From Emmonsiellopsis sp. PD_33 (lineage: Eukaryota > Ascomycota > Eurotiomycetes > Onygenales > Ajellomycetaceae), in NCBI GenBank assembly GCA_032988165.1, contig JANTQF010000092.1, positions 1-64,000 of the forward strand: a stretch of DNA of 64,000 bases. The letters are read 5' to 3'. A model generated the notes under the pieces. The model was not told the DNA's origin and did no database searches. It saw only the letters and a list, made by a program, of their open reading frames with translations. Positions within the stretch are counted from its first letter, which is position 1. Each line of letters opens with the position of its first letter. The position numbers and the translations under genes are program-made. Shown here one piece after another: positions 1 to 10,190 of this stretch.

Positions 1-316
1 CTACCTTTAACTTATATCATGATTATGATATTTCTAACTTCTTAATTAGAAGATAATTATACTATTAAAATTATAAATTATATATATTTATATACTATTC
101 TCTAAGTTTTAGATAGTCTAACTTATTCATTAGCTTTCTATTAACTCCAAGTAACTCTCTATACAGTGGCATCTAGTAGTAACTAAGAGGGAACATTTCC
201 CTTTGATCAAATATAGCAAAATGAGCATAGTGGAAGGCCTTTTCTTTCCCTATTCCTAACTGCTTTCTCCCAACAGCATCTGATTGTAACTGGAAAAGGT
301 AAAAAAAAATCAAAAA
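1..316. repeat. AT-rich left edge with first minisatellite fragments
   Basis: The first ~150 bases are very AT-rich with no recognisable coding sequence. From about 165 the sequence begins to resemble the ~97-bp minisatellite to its right (GGCATCTAGTAGTAACTAAGA, then GGAAGGCCTTTTCTTTCCCTATTCC, then CTGATTGTAACTGG). No CpG was noticed. The element to which this belongs probably starts to the left of the window. Confidence 0.5.
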
Positions 317-433
317 GAAAAAAAAAATGGTCCCTGCTGAATTTGAACCCAGGCATCACATAACCCCAGCTGTCTGCTTATAAACAGCTGGGGATATGAG
401 ATTCCCATGCAAAACCACTAGACCACTGAACCT
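317..433 (-). ncRNA. tRNA-like Pol III module 1 (SINE-like or decayed tRNA)
   Basis: Read on the minus strand this stretch has an internal Pol III promoter layout. An A-box-like sequence (TCAGTGGTCTAGTGG, about 415-429) is followed ~65 bases later by a B-box-like GGGTTCAAATT (about 340-350), then an acceptor-like end GCAGGGACCA and a T-run terminator (317-327). Between the boxes sits a perfect 10-bp hairpin, CCCAGCTGT...ACAGCTGGGG, instead of a normal anticodon arm. The 5' and 3' ends do not form a cloverleaf acceptor stem, so a functional tRNA is unlikely. It may be a tRNA-derived SINE or a tRNA pseudogene. Confidence 0.45.
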
Positions 434-479
434 ATTGAAGGACACTGGTCATCTCTTACAGCTATTTTTAATAGCTCTT

Positions 480-2640
480 TTACTAAGCTCAGCTAGAAGC
501 ATGCATGGTCTTTCTTTGCTGCTCCTCACCAGGGACCTCTAGTAATGACTGGGAGAGAATATAGCCTTTCATCAACTGTTGGTGAAAGGCCTTTACTTTC
601 TCCATTCTTCACTGCTCCTCACTGGGGACCTCTAGTAGTGACTGGGAGAGAACATGGCCTTTCATCAACTGTTGGTGAAAGGCCTTTACTTTCTCCATTC
701 CTTACTGCTTTCTCCCAAAATCATCTGATTGTAACTGGAAAAAAAAAGGAAAAAACAGTCCCTCTGGGATTCAAACCCAGCACCAGTGGGCCAGCCATGA
801 ATAAAAAAAAGGAAAAAAACAGTCCCTCTGGGATTTGAACTGTGGGCCATGAATCTGTGAGGACAATTACTTCTACAGGAGAAGTAGAAATAATAGTCCC
901 AACAGATTCATAACCACTAGACTACTGAACCCATGGAAGGATGCCTATTACTCTCTACAATTATTTTTATAATCCTTTTTATCAAGCTGGTGACATCCAG
1001 TAGTGACCAGGAGAAAACATGGCCTTTCATCAAACCAAGTCAAAGGCCTTTTCTTTCTCTAGCCTTTGCAGCTTTCTCTTGATGACATCCAGTAGCAACT
1101 GGAAGGGAACAGACACATCACCTTTCATTAAACCTAGCCAAAGGCCTTTTCTTTCTCTATCCTTCACTGTGTTCTCCCAATGACATCCAGTAGTGACTGG
1201 GAGAAAACATGGCCTTTCATCAAATATAGGTGAAAGGCCTTGTCTTTCTCTATTCTTCACTGCATTCTCCTGATGACATCCAGTAGCAATCAGGAGGGAA
1301 CAGACACATGGCCTTTCATCAAACCAAGCCAAAGGCCTTTTCTTTCTCTAGCCTTTGCAGCTTTCTCTTAATGACATCCAGTAGCAACTGGGAGGGAACA
1401 GACACATTGCCTTTCATCAAACCAAGCCAAAGGCCTTTTCTTTCTCTAGCCTTCACAGCTTTCTCTCAATAACATCCAGTAGCAACTGGGAGGGAACAGA
1501 CATATTGCCTTTCATCAAACCTAGCTAAAGGCCTTTTCTTTCTCTATTCTTTGCTGCATTCTCCCAATGACATCCAGTAGCAACCAGGAGAAAACATGGC
1601 CTTTCATCAAACATAGGTGAAAGGCCTTGTCTTTCTCTATCCTTTGCTGCATTCTCCCAATGACATCCAGTAGCAACTGGGAGGGAACAGACACATGGCC
1701 TTTCATCAAACCAAGCCAAAGGCCTTTTCTTTCTCTAGCCTTCACAGCTTTCTCTTGATGACATCCAGTAGCAACTGGGAGGAAACAGACACATCACCTT
1801 TCATCAAACCAAGCCAAAGGCCTTTTCTTTCTCTAGCCTTCACAGCTTTCTCTCAATGACATCCAGTAGCAACTGGGAGGGAACAGACACATTGCCTTTC
1901 ATCAAACCTAGCTAAAGGCCTTTTCTTTCTCTATCCTTTGCTGTGTTCTCCCAATGACATCCAGTAGTGACTGGGAGGGAACAGACACATGGCCTTTCAT
2001 CAAACCAAGCCAAAGGCCTTGTCTTTCTCTATCCTTCACTGCATTCTCCCAATAACATCCAGTAGTGACTGGGAGAAAACATGGCCTTTCATCAAACCAA
2101 GCCAAAGGCCTTTTCTTTCTCTAGTCTTTGCAGCTTTCTCTCAATGACATCCAGTAGCAACTGGGAGGGAACAGACACATCATCTTTCATCAAATCTAGC
2201 CAAAGGCCTTTTCTTTCTCTATCCTTTGCAGCTTTCTCTTGATGACATCCAGTAGCAACTGGGAGGGAACAGACACATCACCTTTCATCAAATATAGATG
2301 AAAGGCCTTGTCTTTCTCTATCCTTTGCTGCATTCTTCTGATGACATCCAGTAGTGACTGGGAGAAAACATGGCCTTTCATCTCTATCCTTTGCTGCATC
2401 TCACTGGGAACTTCTAGGAGTGACTGGGAGAAAACATGGCCTTTCATTAAAAATAGCCAAAGGCCTTCTCTTTCTCTATCCTATTCTTTGCTGTGTCTCA
2501 CCAGGAACTTTGAGGAGTAACTGGGAGAAACATGGCCTTTCATCACACACAGCTGAAAGGCATTTTCTTTCCTTTACTGCTTTTCAATGGGGACTTCTAG
2601 TTGCAACTGGGAGAGTACATGGCCTTTTAAATACCTGTGT
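480..2640. repeat. ~97-bp minisatellite with internal palindromes
   Basis: About 20 diverged copies of a 93-98 bp unit. The marker GACATCCAGTAG recurs at 1084, 1182, 1275, 1373, 1471 (as AACATC), 1569 and onward to about 2343. Each unit carries two dyads: GGCCTTTCATCAAA...GTGAAAGGCC (best at 658-686, nearly perfect) and CCAGTAGYRACTGGGA. Short ORFs across the array are repeat artefacts: the same peptide fragments (for example FDERPC) recur on the minus strand. Copy differences are mostly C/T and G/A. The array lies upstream of the transposase-like pseudogene and is interpreted as its left subterminal repeat. Confidence 0.85.
738..931 (-). ncRNA. tRNA-like Pol III module 2 with duplicated 3' end
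   Basis: Second copy of the tRNA-like module. On the minus strand the A box TAGTCTAGTGG (about 915-925) matches the TRGYNNARNGG consensus exactly, and the B-box-like AGTTCAAATCC lies at about 830-841, followed by CAGAGGGACTG and a T-run. A second 3' end (GGGTTTGAATCCCAGAGGGACTG plus T-run, 738-778) follows downstream, so the tail is duplicated. Between the boxes is a long hairpin (ATGAATCTGT...ACAGATTCAT enclosing a TACTTCTNC...GAAGTA stem). It sits at the same position within the flanking repeat (after CATCTGATTGTAACTGG) as module 1, so the modules were amplified together with the repeat. Confidence 0.45.
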
Positions 2641-2765
2641 ATTGACCACTTTACTATCTTAATCTTACTTCCCATCATTACTCTCCATTCCCTCATCCCT
2701 CTCCATTCCCTTATCCCTCTTCATTTCCTTCTCAATGCTACTGGTAGCCAGCAATCCTAACCAAG

Positions 2766-5700
2766 ATGTCCTTACATGAGGATATAGTTGATTGGGACTC
2801 TGACCAGCAACTCCCTCTTCCAAATGAACTTCTTCCTGTTGAGCAGGAGGACTTAGATGATGAGGAACTATTACCCATTCATAATCCCTATGAGCTTCTA
2901 GTAACTATTACTACCCTCCATTAAATCCTTATTTTCTAACTTTTCTATAGAATGAGGAGCTACCAGAGCCATCACAAATTACTCTCACATCTGAAGCATG
3001 ATCATGAAATCAAAATGCACACTTCAATGCTGTGGCAGAAATTGAGCATATTCAGTACTTACCAGAATATCCTACAACCCACCAACAAGGCTATGCATAT
3101 TGCATTGATGTTCAAGCCTTGAACCCTGCAGATGTCCCATCTATGCACACTGAGGTAAGAGGATTTATATAGTTACATTTAGGAGTTACTAATTGTCCCT
3201 GAATAGATCCAGTACTCTCATGGAGGCAACAATCATTACTGGCAGAAGACAGAATGCATATATCTCAATAATGTTGAGTGTAATTGGAAAAAATTTACAT
3301 GCTCTGGGACTAAGCAATGCAAGCATTTACAACCAGACTTGAAGAACATGGAGGTAACAGATGTTACTGCATACACCCAGTTACTTATGGAAACCTTTCA
3401 ATGAGAAGATCCTTAAATGCAGCCTCAACAACAAACCTACCATTCAACACAATCTTCAGCATCATCAGCAACTGATGCCCTACCATCTTCTGCTAGAAAC
3501 TACTTGGAGTCTATATGGCACATTCATGATTGGGAGTGTCAAAGCACAGGATGTACAGGGGAACTGATTTATGGATGGTCTTTAGTAGGTTCTAAATCCT
3601 TTCAATTATACTTATATATATCTTATACTAACTAATAGCCTCTGGGACCTTTCTTAAAGAATCATTCAGATTTCATATGGTGTAGTGGATGGTACCAAGG
3701 TGATCCATGTCAACATATTTTCTGAATAATTCCTAGGGCAGTCAATTCAAGAGAGATTAGGGAGCTTTTATCTTCTACTCCTAGAGGCTCCTAATTACAA
3801 TCAATCTGACAGGCTGTTCCTCCAGTTCCAACTCACTGCACTGAGGTCCACTCAGTAACAGTCTGACAGCAATGCTGTATGTATAGGTTGCCATTGACTT
3901 CTGGATGTTACTAACAGCATATAGGAATCCATTGGGAACCCTTGGAAACCTCTGCTTGCAATGTAGCATTTATTTGGATTGTTCCAAAAAATCTATGGGT
4001 TACACCATATGTTATTTTAGCTAGCTTTGGTGTACATACACATCCTCCACCTCCTCCAACAAAGATGCCAAAAAAGATTCAAGAGGAGATTATTCAACTG
4101 GTCTGTCAAACTGATGTCCTAGGTATTACAGCTGGTAAGTATTGGAAGTCCCTAGAAATCACCACACCCTACTAATTGGTATTATAGGCTGTCTCCTCCA
4201 AATCTCTCAGCTAAGGCAATTTCTACAACAACACAATGTGTACAACCTAACTGAGTTACATCCAAGCCTCAACAATATGTCAGCACTTCAGGCCATAATA
4301 CACAAGGAACAGATGCTTTCAAATCCTCTTGGTAGAGGTCTTTCTGGTATGAGTTTCTCTACACACTATTGGATATGTCTGAATGTTACTAATAATATTA
4401 GCAATTACCTTTCACTACCTTACATAACTGGCCTCTCCCAACCAATATATCCAGAAAATTCATAATGATGGTACTAATGTTATGATCTTCCTCTTACTCA
4501 AGAAACAGGCCCAGTACTTTCTAAAACAATCCAGTTTCCAAGTAGATATGACCTTCAAGCAGGTTCAAGGAGATTTCAATATGATTGATTTTGCCATGCT
4601 TGATGAAGATATTGGAAAAGGTATATATCTATATTCCCCTGGTAGCCTTGGTTTACATCTATTGATATTTACCTGTTACTAGTCACCACCATGGCCCATG
4701 TCTATGTCAATAAGGAATCTGCAGAGATGTATAGAAATGTCTTCTCTTCTCTTTTCTCATTGATTGAGGATATTGGAGGAGAGTCTATCACTTGGAAGCA
4801 TATTCATGGCTATGGAATAGAGGCAGTAGTCTCAGATATGTGCTCCAAACAGGCCTCTGGTAGGTATCTGGCCCCTTCTATTTACTTCTAGATACTACTA
4901 ACAGCAACTGATAGGACTTGGTTACTACCTTACTGCTCTTGATTCCAACTGAAACTGGCAGGAACATGTTCAGCATGTGGTTATCTACTGTCAGGTTCAT
5001 TTCAACTGTGGAATCATTCCATTCAAACAAAAGTACCCAGACACTGCTAAGTTGATGAAATGACTATCAAAAGCAATGAGGGATCATACTCAGCAACTTC
5101 TAGATGCTTTCATGAATCACCCAGATACTGCTGTTCAAAATTGGGCTAAGCATAAGAAGACACCATGGATTCTTTCTGGCTTAAACCCCTACTTTTCTTA
5201 AATGCATATAGATACTTTCAAGTGGACATCAAATACAATAAATGCTATTGAGGGCAACCATTGACAACTAAATGCTGCTGGGAGCCACCTTACCTTACTA
5301 GCTGGTTTTGAGGCAGTTGAGAAGCTGAATCACTGGGATATGGAGCAACTGGATACATATTTTGAGACTGGTATATGGCCTAACTGGACTGATACTAGTG
5401 TTGCTGGGAGGAGAAAATGTGCAGATCAAGGTATGTTATCTGATTATATCCAGTTACTATCCTTGGTTACTAACAATGATCAGTTCAACAATGCAGGGCA
5501 TTACTGGTAACATCCAGTTGCTCCCAGCCAGAACTAGATGCATCCCTTCCTGAAATGTCCTCCTCTGGCTATCCAAAGAAATGTCAATAGAAGCAGGTAG
5601 ATGTAGTTGATTTGACTGAAGGTAGTCCTTCTAATCCCCTCTGGTAGTTATTAGTGCTAACTTATATCAGGGTCACCTCACCCTGCCCAGAGGTTAAAGT

Positions 5701-6543
5701 GGTTAGGAGGTAATACTTTGCAAAGTGAGTCTCCTCTGCTAATTATACATCTCCATACTAATCCAGTAATTACTAGATCCTCAGAGCTCTCCTCATGTAC
5801 AACAAGCTGGAAATTTATTCTGATGTTAGTCCCCTCTGTTAATTATATGCTTCTATGCTAATCCAGTAATTACTAGATCCCCCAAGCTCCCCCTTCAGTC
5901 TGCAGTATTCATCAGGTGCTGGTGGAAATCCATTTGAAGGTAAGTCTCCTCTGCTAATTATATGCTTTCATGCTAATCCAGTAATTGCTAGACCCTCAGA
6001 GCTCTCCTCATGCACAACAAGCTGGAAATTTATTCTGATGTTAGTCCCCTCTGTTAATTATATGCTTTTATGCTAATCCAGTAATTACTAGATCCTCCAA
6101 GCTCCCCCTTCACTTCACAGCATTCATCAGACACTGGTAGGAATCCATTTGAAGGTTAGTCCCCTCTGCTACTTATATGCTTCTATACTAATCCAGTAAT
6201 TACTAGACCCTCAGAGCTCTCCTCATGCACAACAAGCTGGAAATTTATTCCAATGTTAGTTCCCTCTATTAATTATATGCTTCTATGCTAATCCAGTAAT
6301 TACCAGATCCTCCAAGCTCCCCCTTCACTCCACAGCATTCATCAGACACTAGCAGGAATCCATTTGAAGGTTAGTCCCCTCTGCTACTTATATGCTTCTA
6401 TACTAATCCAGTGATTACCAGATGCCTGCAGCCCCCTTCCAGATCACAGCCAGGAGGATAAAGACAGATGTGAGCAGAAGAGATTAGAGCTGCTAAAACA
6501 GAAAGAAGAACTTGAGAGGCAGCTAGCAGCATTGGATGAGTAG
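2766..6543 (+). pseudogene. Multi-exon transposase-like gene of the left DNA transposon, decayed
   Basis: A plus-strand gene with an ATG at 2766 and many short introns, for example the donor after 'GAGCTTCTA' near 2898 with acceptor TTTCTATAG at ~2950, one near 3153-3206, one ending at 4409 (TTACTAATAATATTAG), and 4860-4913 (ACTACTAACAG...GATAG). Recognisable protein pieces, in order: a Cys-containing N-terminal segment near 3290 (TCSGTKQCKHL), HTHPPPPPTKMP near 4045, AHVYVNKESAEMYRNVF at 4694 with ITWKHIHGYGIEAVVSDMCSKQ, then NWAKHKKTPWILSGL near 5145. These resemble uncharacterised fungal transposase-like proteins (possibly Mutator-like); family not settled. The frame is broken by several stops, mostly TGA/TAG where Arg, Trp or Gln is expected. 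The C-terminus is the repeated exon array at 5671-6543. Confidence 0.6.
5671..6543 (+). repeat. Tandem array of alternating 48-nt and 63-nt exons with 52-nt introns
   Basis: Exons inferred from splice signals: 5671-5724 (54 nt), 5777-5824 (48), 5877-5939 (63), 5992-6039 (48), 6092-6154 (63), 6207-6254 (48), 6307-6369 (63), 6422-6543 (terminal). The seven introns between them are each 52 nt, begin GTGAGT, GTTAGT or GTAAGT, carry GCTAATCCAGTAAT or ACTAATCCAGTAAT, and end in AG. Every internal exon is a multiple of three and phase 1-1, so copies can be gained or lost without a frameshift. The 48-nt exon encodes PQSSPHAQQAGNLF; the 63-nt exon encodes PPSSPFTPQHSSDTSRNPFE. The last exon encodes a charged coiled coil (EDKDRCEQKRLELLKQKEELERQ... 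ending TAG). Two 48-nt copies end TTC TGA, the third TTC CAA, consistent with CpG decay of CGA. Confidence 0.75.
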
Positions 6544-6810
6544 CTATTATTATGTGGTAGTTTCTATTTGCTTTTGGTTGTATCTGGAAATGGGTGGCAT
6601 TTGGTGTATTTAAGCATAATATCAAAATTATATTACATTTAAATCATTCTGTTTACTGATAATAACTAGTAGCAACTGGATCCTTTGGTAAGCTCTTCTG
6701 TTCTCAATCATTGCCATTATATTATATTGCATACTCTGCTTCCTATACTTTATATATATATATATTTATATGTTTGTAGGAATGCAGCTTGATCTTCTCA
6801 AGGCTGCCCT

Positions 6811-7135
6811 TCCCAGTAATTACTGAGAGCCATGGAAATCACTTGTCAGCTCTTGGCATGGCCCATCCCCCACAACAGCTCCCTCCCAGTAATTACTGGT
6901 AGTCATTGAAATCACATGATTCTTGGCTCTTGGTGTGGCCCATCCCCCACAACAGCTCCCTCCCAGTAATTACCAGTAGTCATCAAAATCACATGATCCT
7001 TGGCTCTTGGCATGGCCTGTCCCCCCCAACAGCTCCCTCCCAGTAATTACTGGGAGCCATGGAAATCACATGATTCTCAGCTCTTGGCACAGCCCATCCC
7101 CCTAAGGGTGCCCTCCCAGTAATTACCAGCAGCAG
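6811..7135. repeat. ~77-bp terminal minisatellite with CCCAGTAATTACTGGG palindrome
   Basis: Four units plus a partial fifth, each beginning CCCAGTAATTAC and running through GAAATCACATGAT...CTCTTGGC...GCCCATCCCCCACAACAGCTCCCT. In the best copies (for example 7038-7053) the unit start is a perfect 16-bp palindrome, CCCAGTAATTACTGGG. The same CCAGT...ACTGG dyad appears in the 480-2640 array, so the two arrays are read as subterminal repeats at opposite ends of one transposon. Confidence 0.7.
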
Positions 7136-9505
7136 GTGGGTGTGTAATACAATACCATACACTGTCTCATTGGGTGGCATGTAATTTATTTACATGAGCA
7201 CTCCCATGGCCTACCAGTTACAACCAATTGAATTTTGCTGACAAATATCTTACCACCTGATGAGCTAAGTTGGGCAGAGTGTGACAATACTGTGACCACC
7301 CAATGAGCAGCCCAACTAATGAACTCCATGGTAATTACCAGAACCTATTAATCCTGGCCACCTGATGAGCTCCCACCCGATCACCTGACGAACTTTGCAT
7401 CCCTGGCAGCGTACAATTGCGGTACTGTACTGTATTGTACTGTATGTACCGTCATGTATTTCACTGTCATGGAATATTCCATCTATTATTGATTCCCGCC
7501 GCTTCCATCCCATGTCTAAAAGCACTTGTTAATGGCGATTTACATTCTGTCTGAGGCACGCAGCAGGAAACAGCATGCGTAGGCCAATTATTCCCCGCAG
7601 TTCAAGTCTGGGGAATGTCCATGCTCATGGTCTCTTTTTTATACACAGACTAGATCTTCCCGATATCACCTCTACTAGACAAAACCAGAGCCATGAAAAC
7701 TCTGATAACTACTCGGCAGACAACGCGGATCAACCACCGAGGGAGCTTGCCGTCAGCAAAGATCCGGCGTATCCACCGCAGCCCGCTTACTTACCGTCCG
7801 CTAGACCCTGATACTGACATGCGATATGCTTAAGCGCGATAGGAGTGGGGATTGACGATTGATAGCGCGGGAACTTGTAACGAGGCGGTCTTTATCTTCC
7901 CGCGACTCTCTTTCTTCCTTCTATCCCATTTCTCTCTTATTACCGCCAAACTATATCATCTTTCAACTATATCTGAACCTCGCACATTGTCCAATGATGG
8001 TAACTATGCCGCCGTATGGATCCGACACCATCCGCTGCACGTGATTCGTTTACATGCTGCCAACCCGTCCAATAAGGATTCTCATTGGACTAACACATGG
8101 ATTGGACGAAAGCGCCAGCAAAGCATGAACTCGGCCAGTTTCATCATGGAAAATGTTGAAAGTCTATAATATCTAACATAAAACGACATAAACTTCCCTC
8201 ACCGTTTCATCCGGCCACTTTCCGGGAACATCCATGGATACGATCACCATATCACTAGTAGTTTGAGCAGGCTTACATTTCCGCATTTAAATACCCGCAC
8301 TTTGTGTCATTATTACATACTTTAGCCCAAAAAGATATCTTTATTAACACGAAGCATGCATGTATCTCTCTTACTTCTCCAGTTACGCCATCCCTCGGTG
8401 ATCTCCCTATCTCCACGTCATAACGTTTAGTTATCTCCCTCATTCACCACAAAAAATACAACATAATACTTAGACTTCGAAACATTCTGCAAATCCGCCC
8501 TTTAAAGTGAATTAAAATATACATGCCGCCTCTCGATACCAATACCAACTTTCCCACCCTCCATTGAATAAATAACCTTGTCCAAACTCCGCAAGAATCC
8601 AACATCTGCCATTTGTTTCCCGACACCAAAATTACAAGATCAAAACCAGATCGTTTAGTATCGTATTGTCATCGCTTAGTAAGTATGTAAGTATGGGCCA
8701 AATATATCTCCCGAGACCGACGAGAATAGATACGAACTTTTAACTATTTTGACAGGAAAGAGGGAGATAGTATATACGATGGCAAATCCCTGCGTAGTCG
8801 CTGGATAATAAATTAACCATGAACAAGCTGATAAAAAAGGAAAAAGCTACTTCTTTATCTGCAAAAACTTCATGAAAGTTTAAGTGCCATGCATACTGGT
8901 AAATAAAAGGGACAGAGAGGGTATTGTCTCTCCCGCACAGTCTGCATGCATCTCAACACCCTCCCCGCCCAATTAGCATTGAGTACGTAGGCGGCTAGGC
9001 GGTTTGTGGGATCTTTCTTCATAAACTGTCACCTTATTATGGCTAGGATCAAAATCGTTTCGAGGAATGTGATTTCCAATACTATCTACTAGTACATAGT
9101 AACACTTATCATCGTAGGGATGGTGGTTAACCCTAATTTTACTAATTTTCATTTATACCCTCCATGAGTACTACTACCAGGTTTCGGTGAGGTGTTATTC
9201 ATTGCTTTCAAAAGTCCAGGTGGGTTTTTGGATGATAAGTTGGTTATGTTGTGGCTACGGAGTAGAGATACTACCTACTAGTAGTAGTTACGTGTAAACT
9301 ACATTCGCGTGTAACCAAGCCTCTCTCCCCCTCTTATGTTTCTGCTTTAACTAGAAGATAGTTACGCGTGAGCCATTGGCAGCTTGTTGGTTGCCCTTAC
9401 TCCCCCCTAACGTAGTATTCAACCTTTTCTTTCAGAGAACAAAGGGGCGGGGGATGTTTCATCAATTACATTCTCACGCTAGCAACGTCTGCTAGAAATA
9501 AACTA
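7136..9505. other. Transposon edge and 2.1-kb host intergenic region
   Basis: The CpG-depleted block ends between about 7330 and 7378, where CpG becomes normal (CCCGATCACCTGACGAAC). No target-site duplication was identified at this edge. From there to 9505 only short, unconvincing ORFs are present (for example 7575-7811 and 7852-8169 on the plus strand); they lack family resemblance and are not called. No gene is supported here. Confidence 0.6.
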
Positions 9506-10190
9506 TTGGGCCTGTTTCGGCCAAATAAAGACCATCTGATACTCCCAGGCGAGGATCGAGATAAGTTTCTAGCCCAAAAGGCGCATTTCGTTCAAGTTCT
9601 CAATACCTTCCAACTTCACCTTGCTCCAGATGTAGACGCTAACATGAACGTCAACAGCGATGGTGGCAGCAATGGTGACTGTGGGTGTCAGCGGGTCGGA
9701 TGACGAGAAGATCTCGTCTAGGGATGAGGATGACGATGATGTACTTGGTAGCAGGCCGGTTGATCGATGGCCTTGAGGATCCATGGAAGCGGTCAGTCTC
9801 CCCTCCCCCAACACCTACACAGGCGGCTGAGCGAAGAAATTCATATACTCTGCAGGAACAGACAGGCGGCCTTGCCCGCGGAACTCAAGTGGCGGGATCT
9901 CCGTGAAGTGACTCGAAACATCCTGTACCGCTTCTTCAACTGGTGTGTCAAATTGACGTGGGGGAAGATGGACCGTCGCCTGAGAGGGATAAAAAAGAAT
10001 CAAGTTCCCTAAAGGGCGACTGGAAGAGCTTCCTCCGCTACTGTGAGATCGAAAAGCTCAGAAAAGGTCCAGTCCATTTGCAACCCTTATCCGATGCTAA
10101 GATACAATGCGTAACTGGCCTATCCTACATCCATCAACCAAAGAGGCAAAATCCGTCATCAGAGCCATCGGAGTCATCAGCATGTCTTTG
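9506..10190 (+). pseudogene. Possible small or decayed coding region
   Basis: Three overlapping plus-strand reading frames give protein-like composition: a first segment (9506-9703, no ATG at its start) reading GLFRPNKDHLILPGEDRDKFL, an acidic stretch SDDEKISSRDEDDDDVLG near 9695-9745 in another frame, and a segment near 9815-10000 reading LPAELKWRDLREVTRNILYRFFNWC. A GTAGCAG...CTACACAG intron (about 9746-9821) could connect the last two. No family was recognised and no clean start or full exon chain could be built. It may be a short host gene, an upstream part of something lost, or a pseudogene. Confidence 0.22.

Noticed and set aside
1030..2447. Several 60-100 codon minus-strand ORFs with a repeated FDERPC.. 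or MKGHV.. peptide
   Set aside because: They are translations of the ~97-bp minisatellite; the same peptide recurs because the DNA repeats.
5725..6421. CRISPR-like regularity of the 100-bp repeats in the left transposon
   Set aside because: Repeats and spacers are both conserved, splice signals and phase fit exons and introns, and the organism is a fungus.
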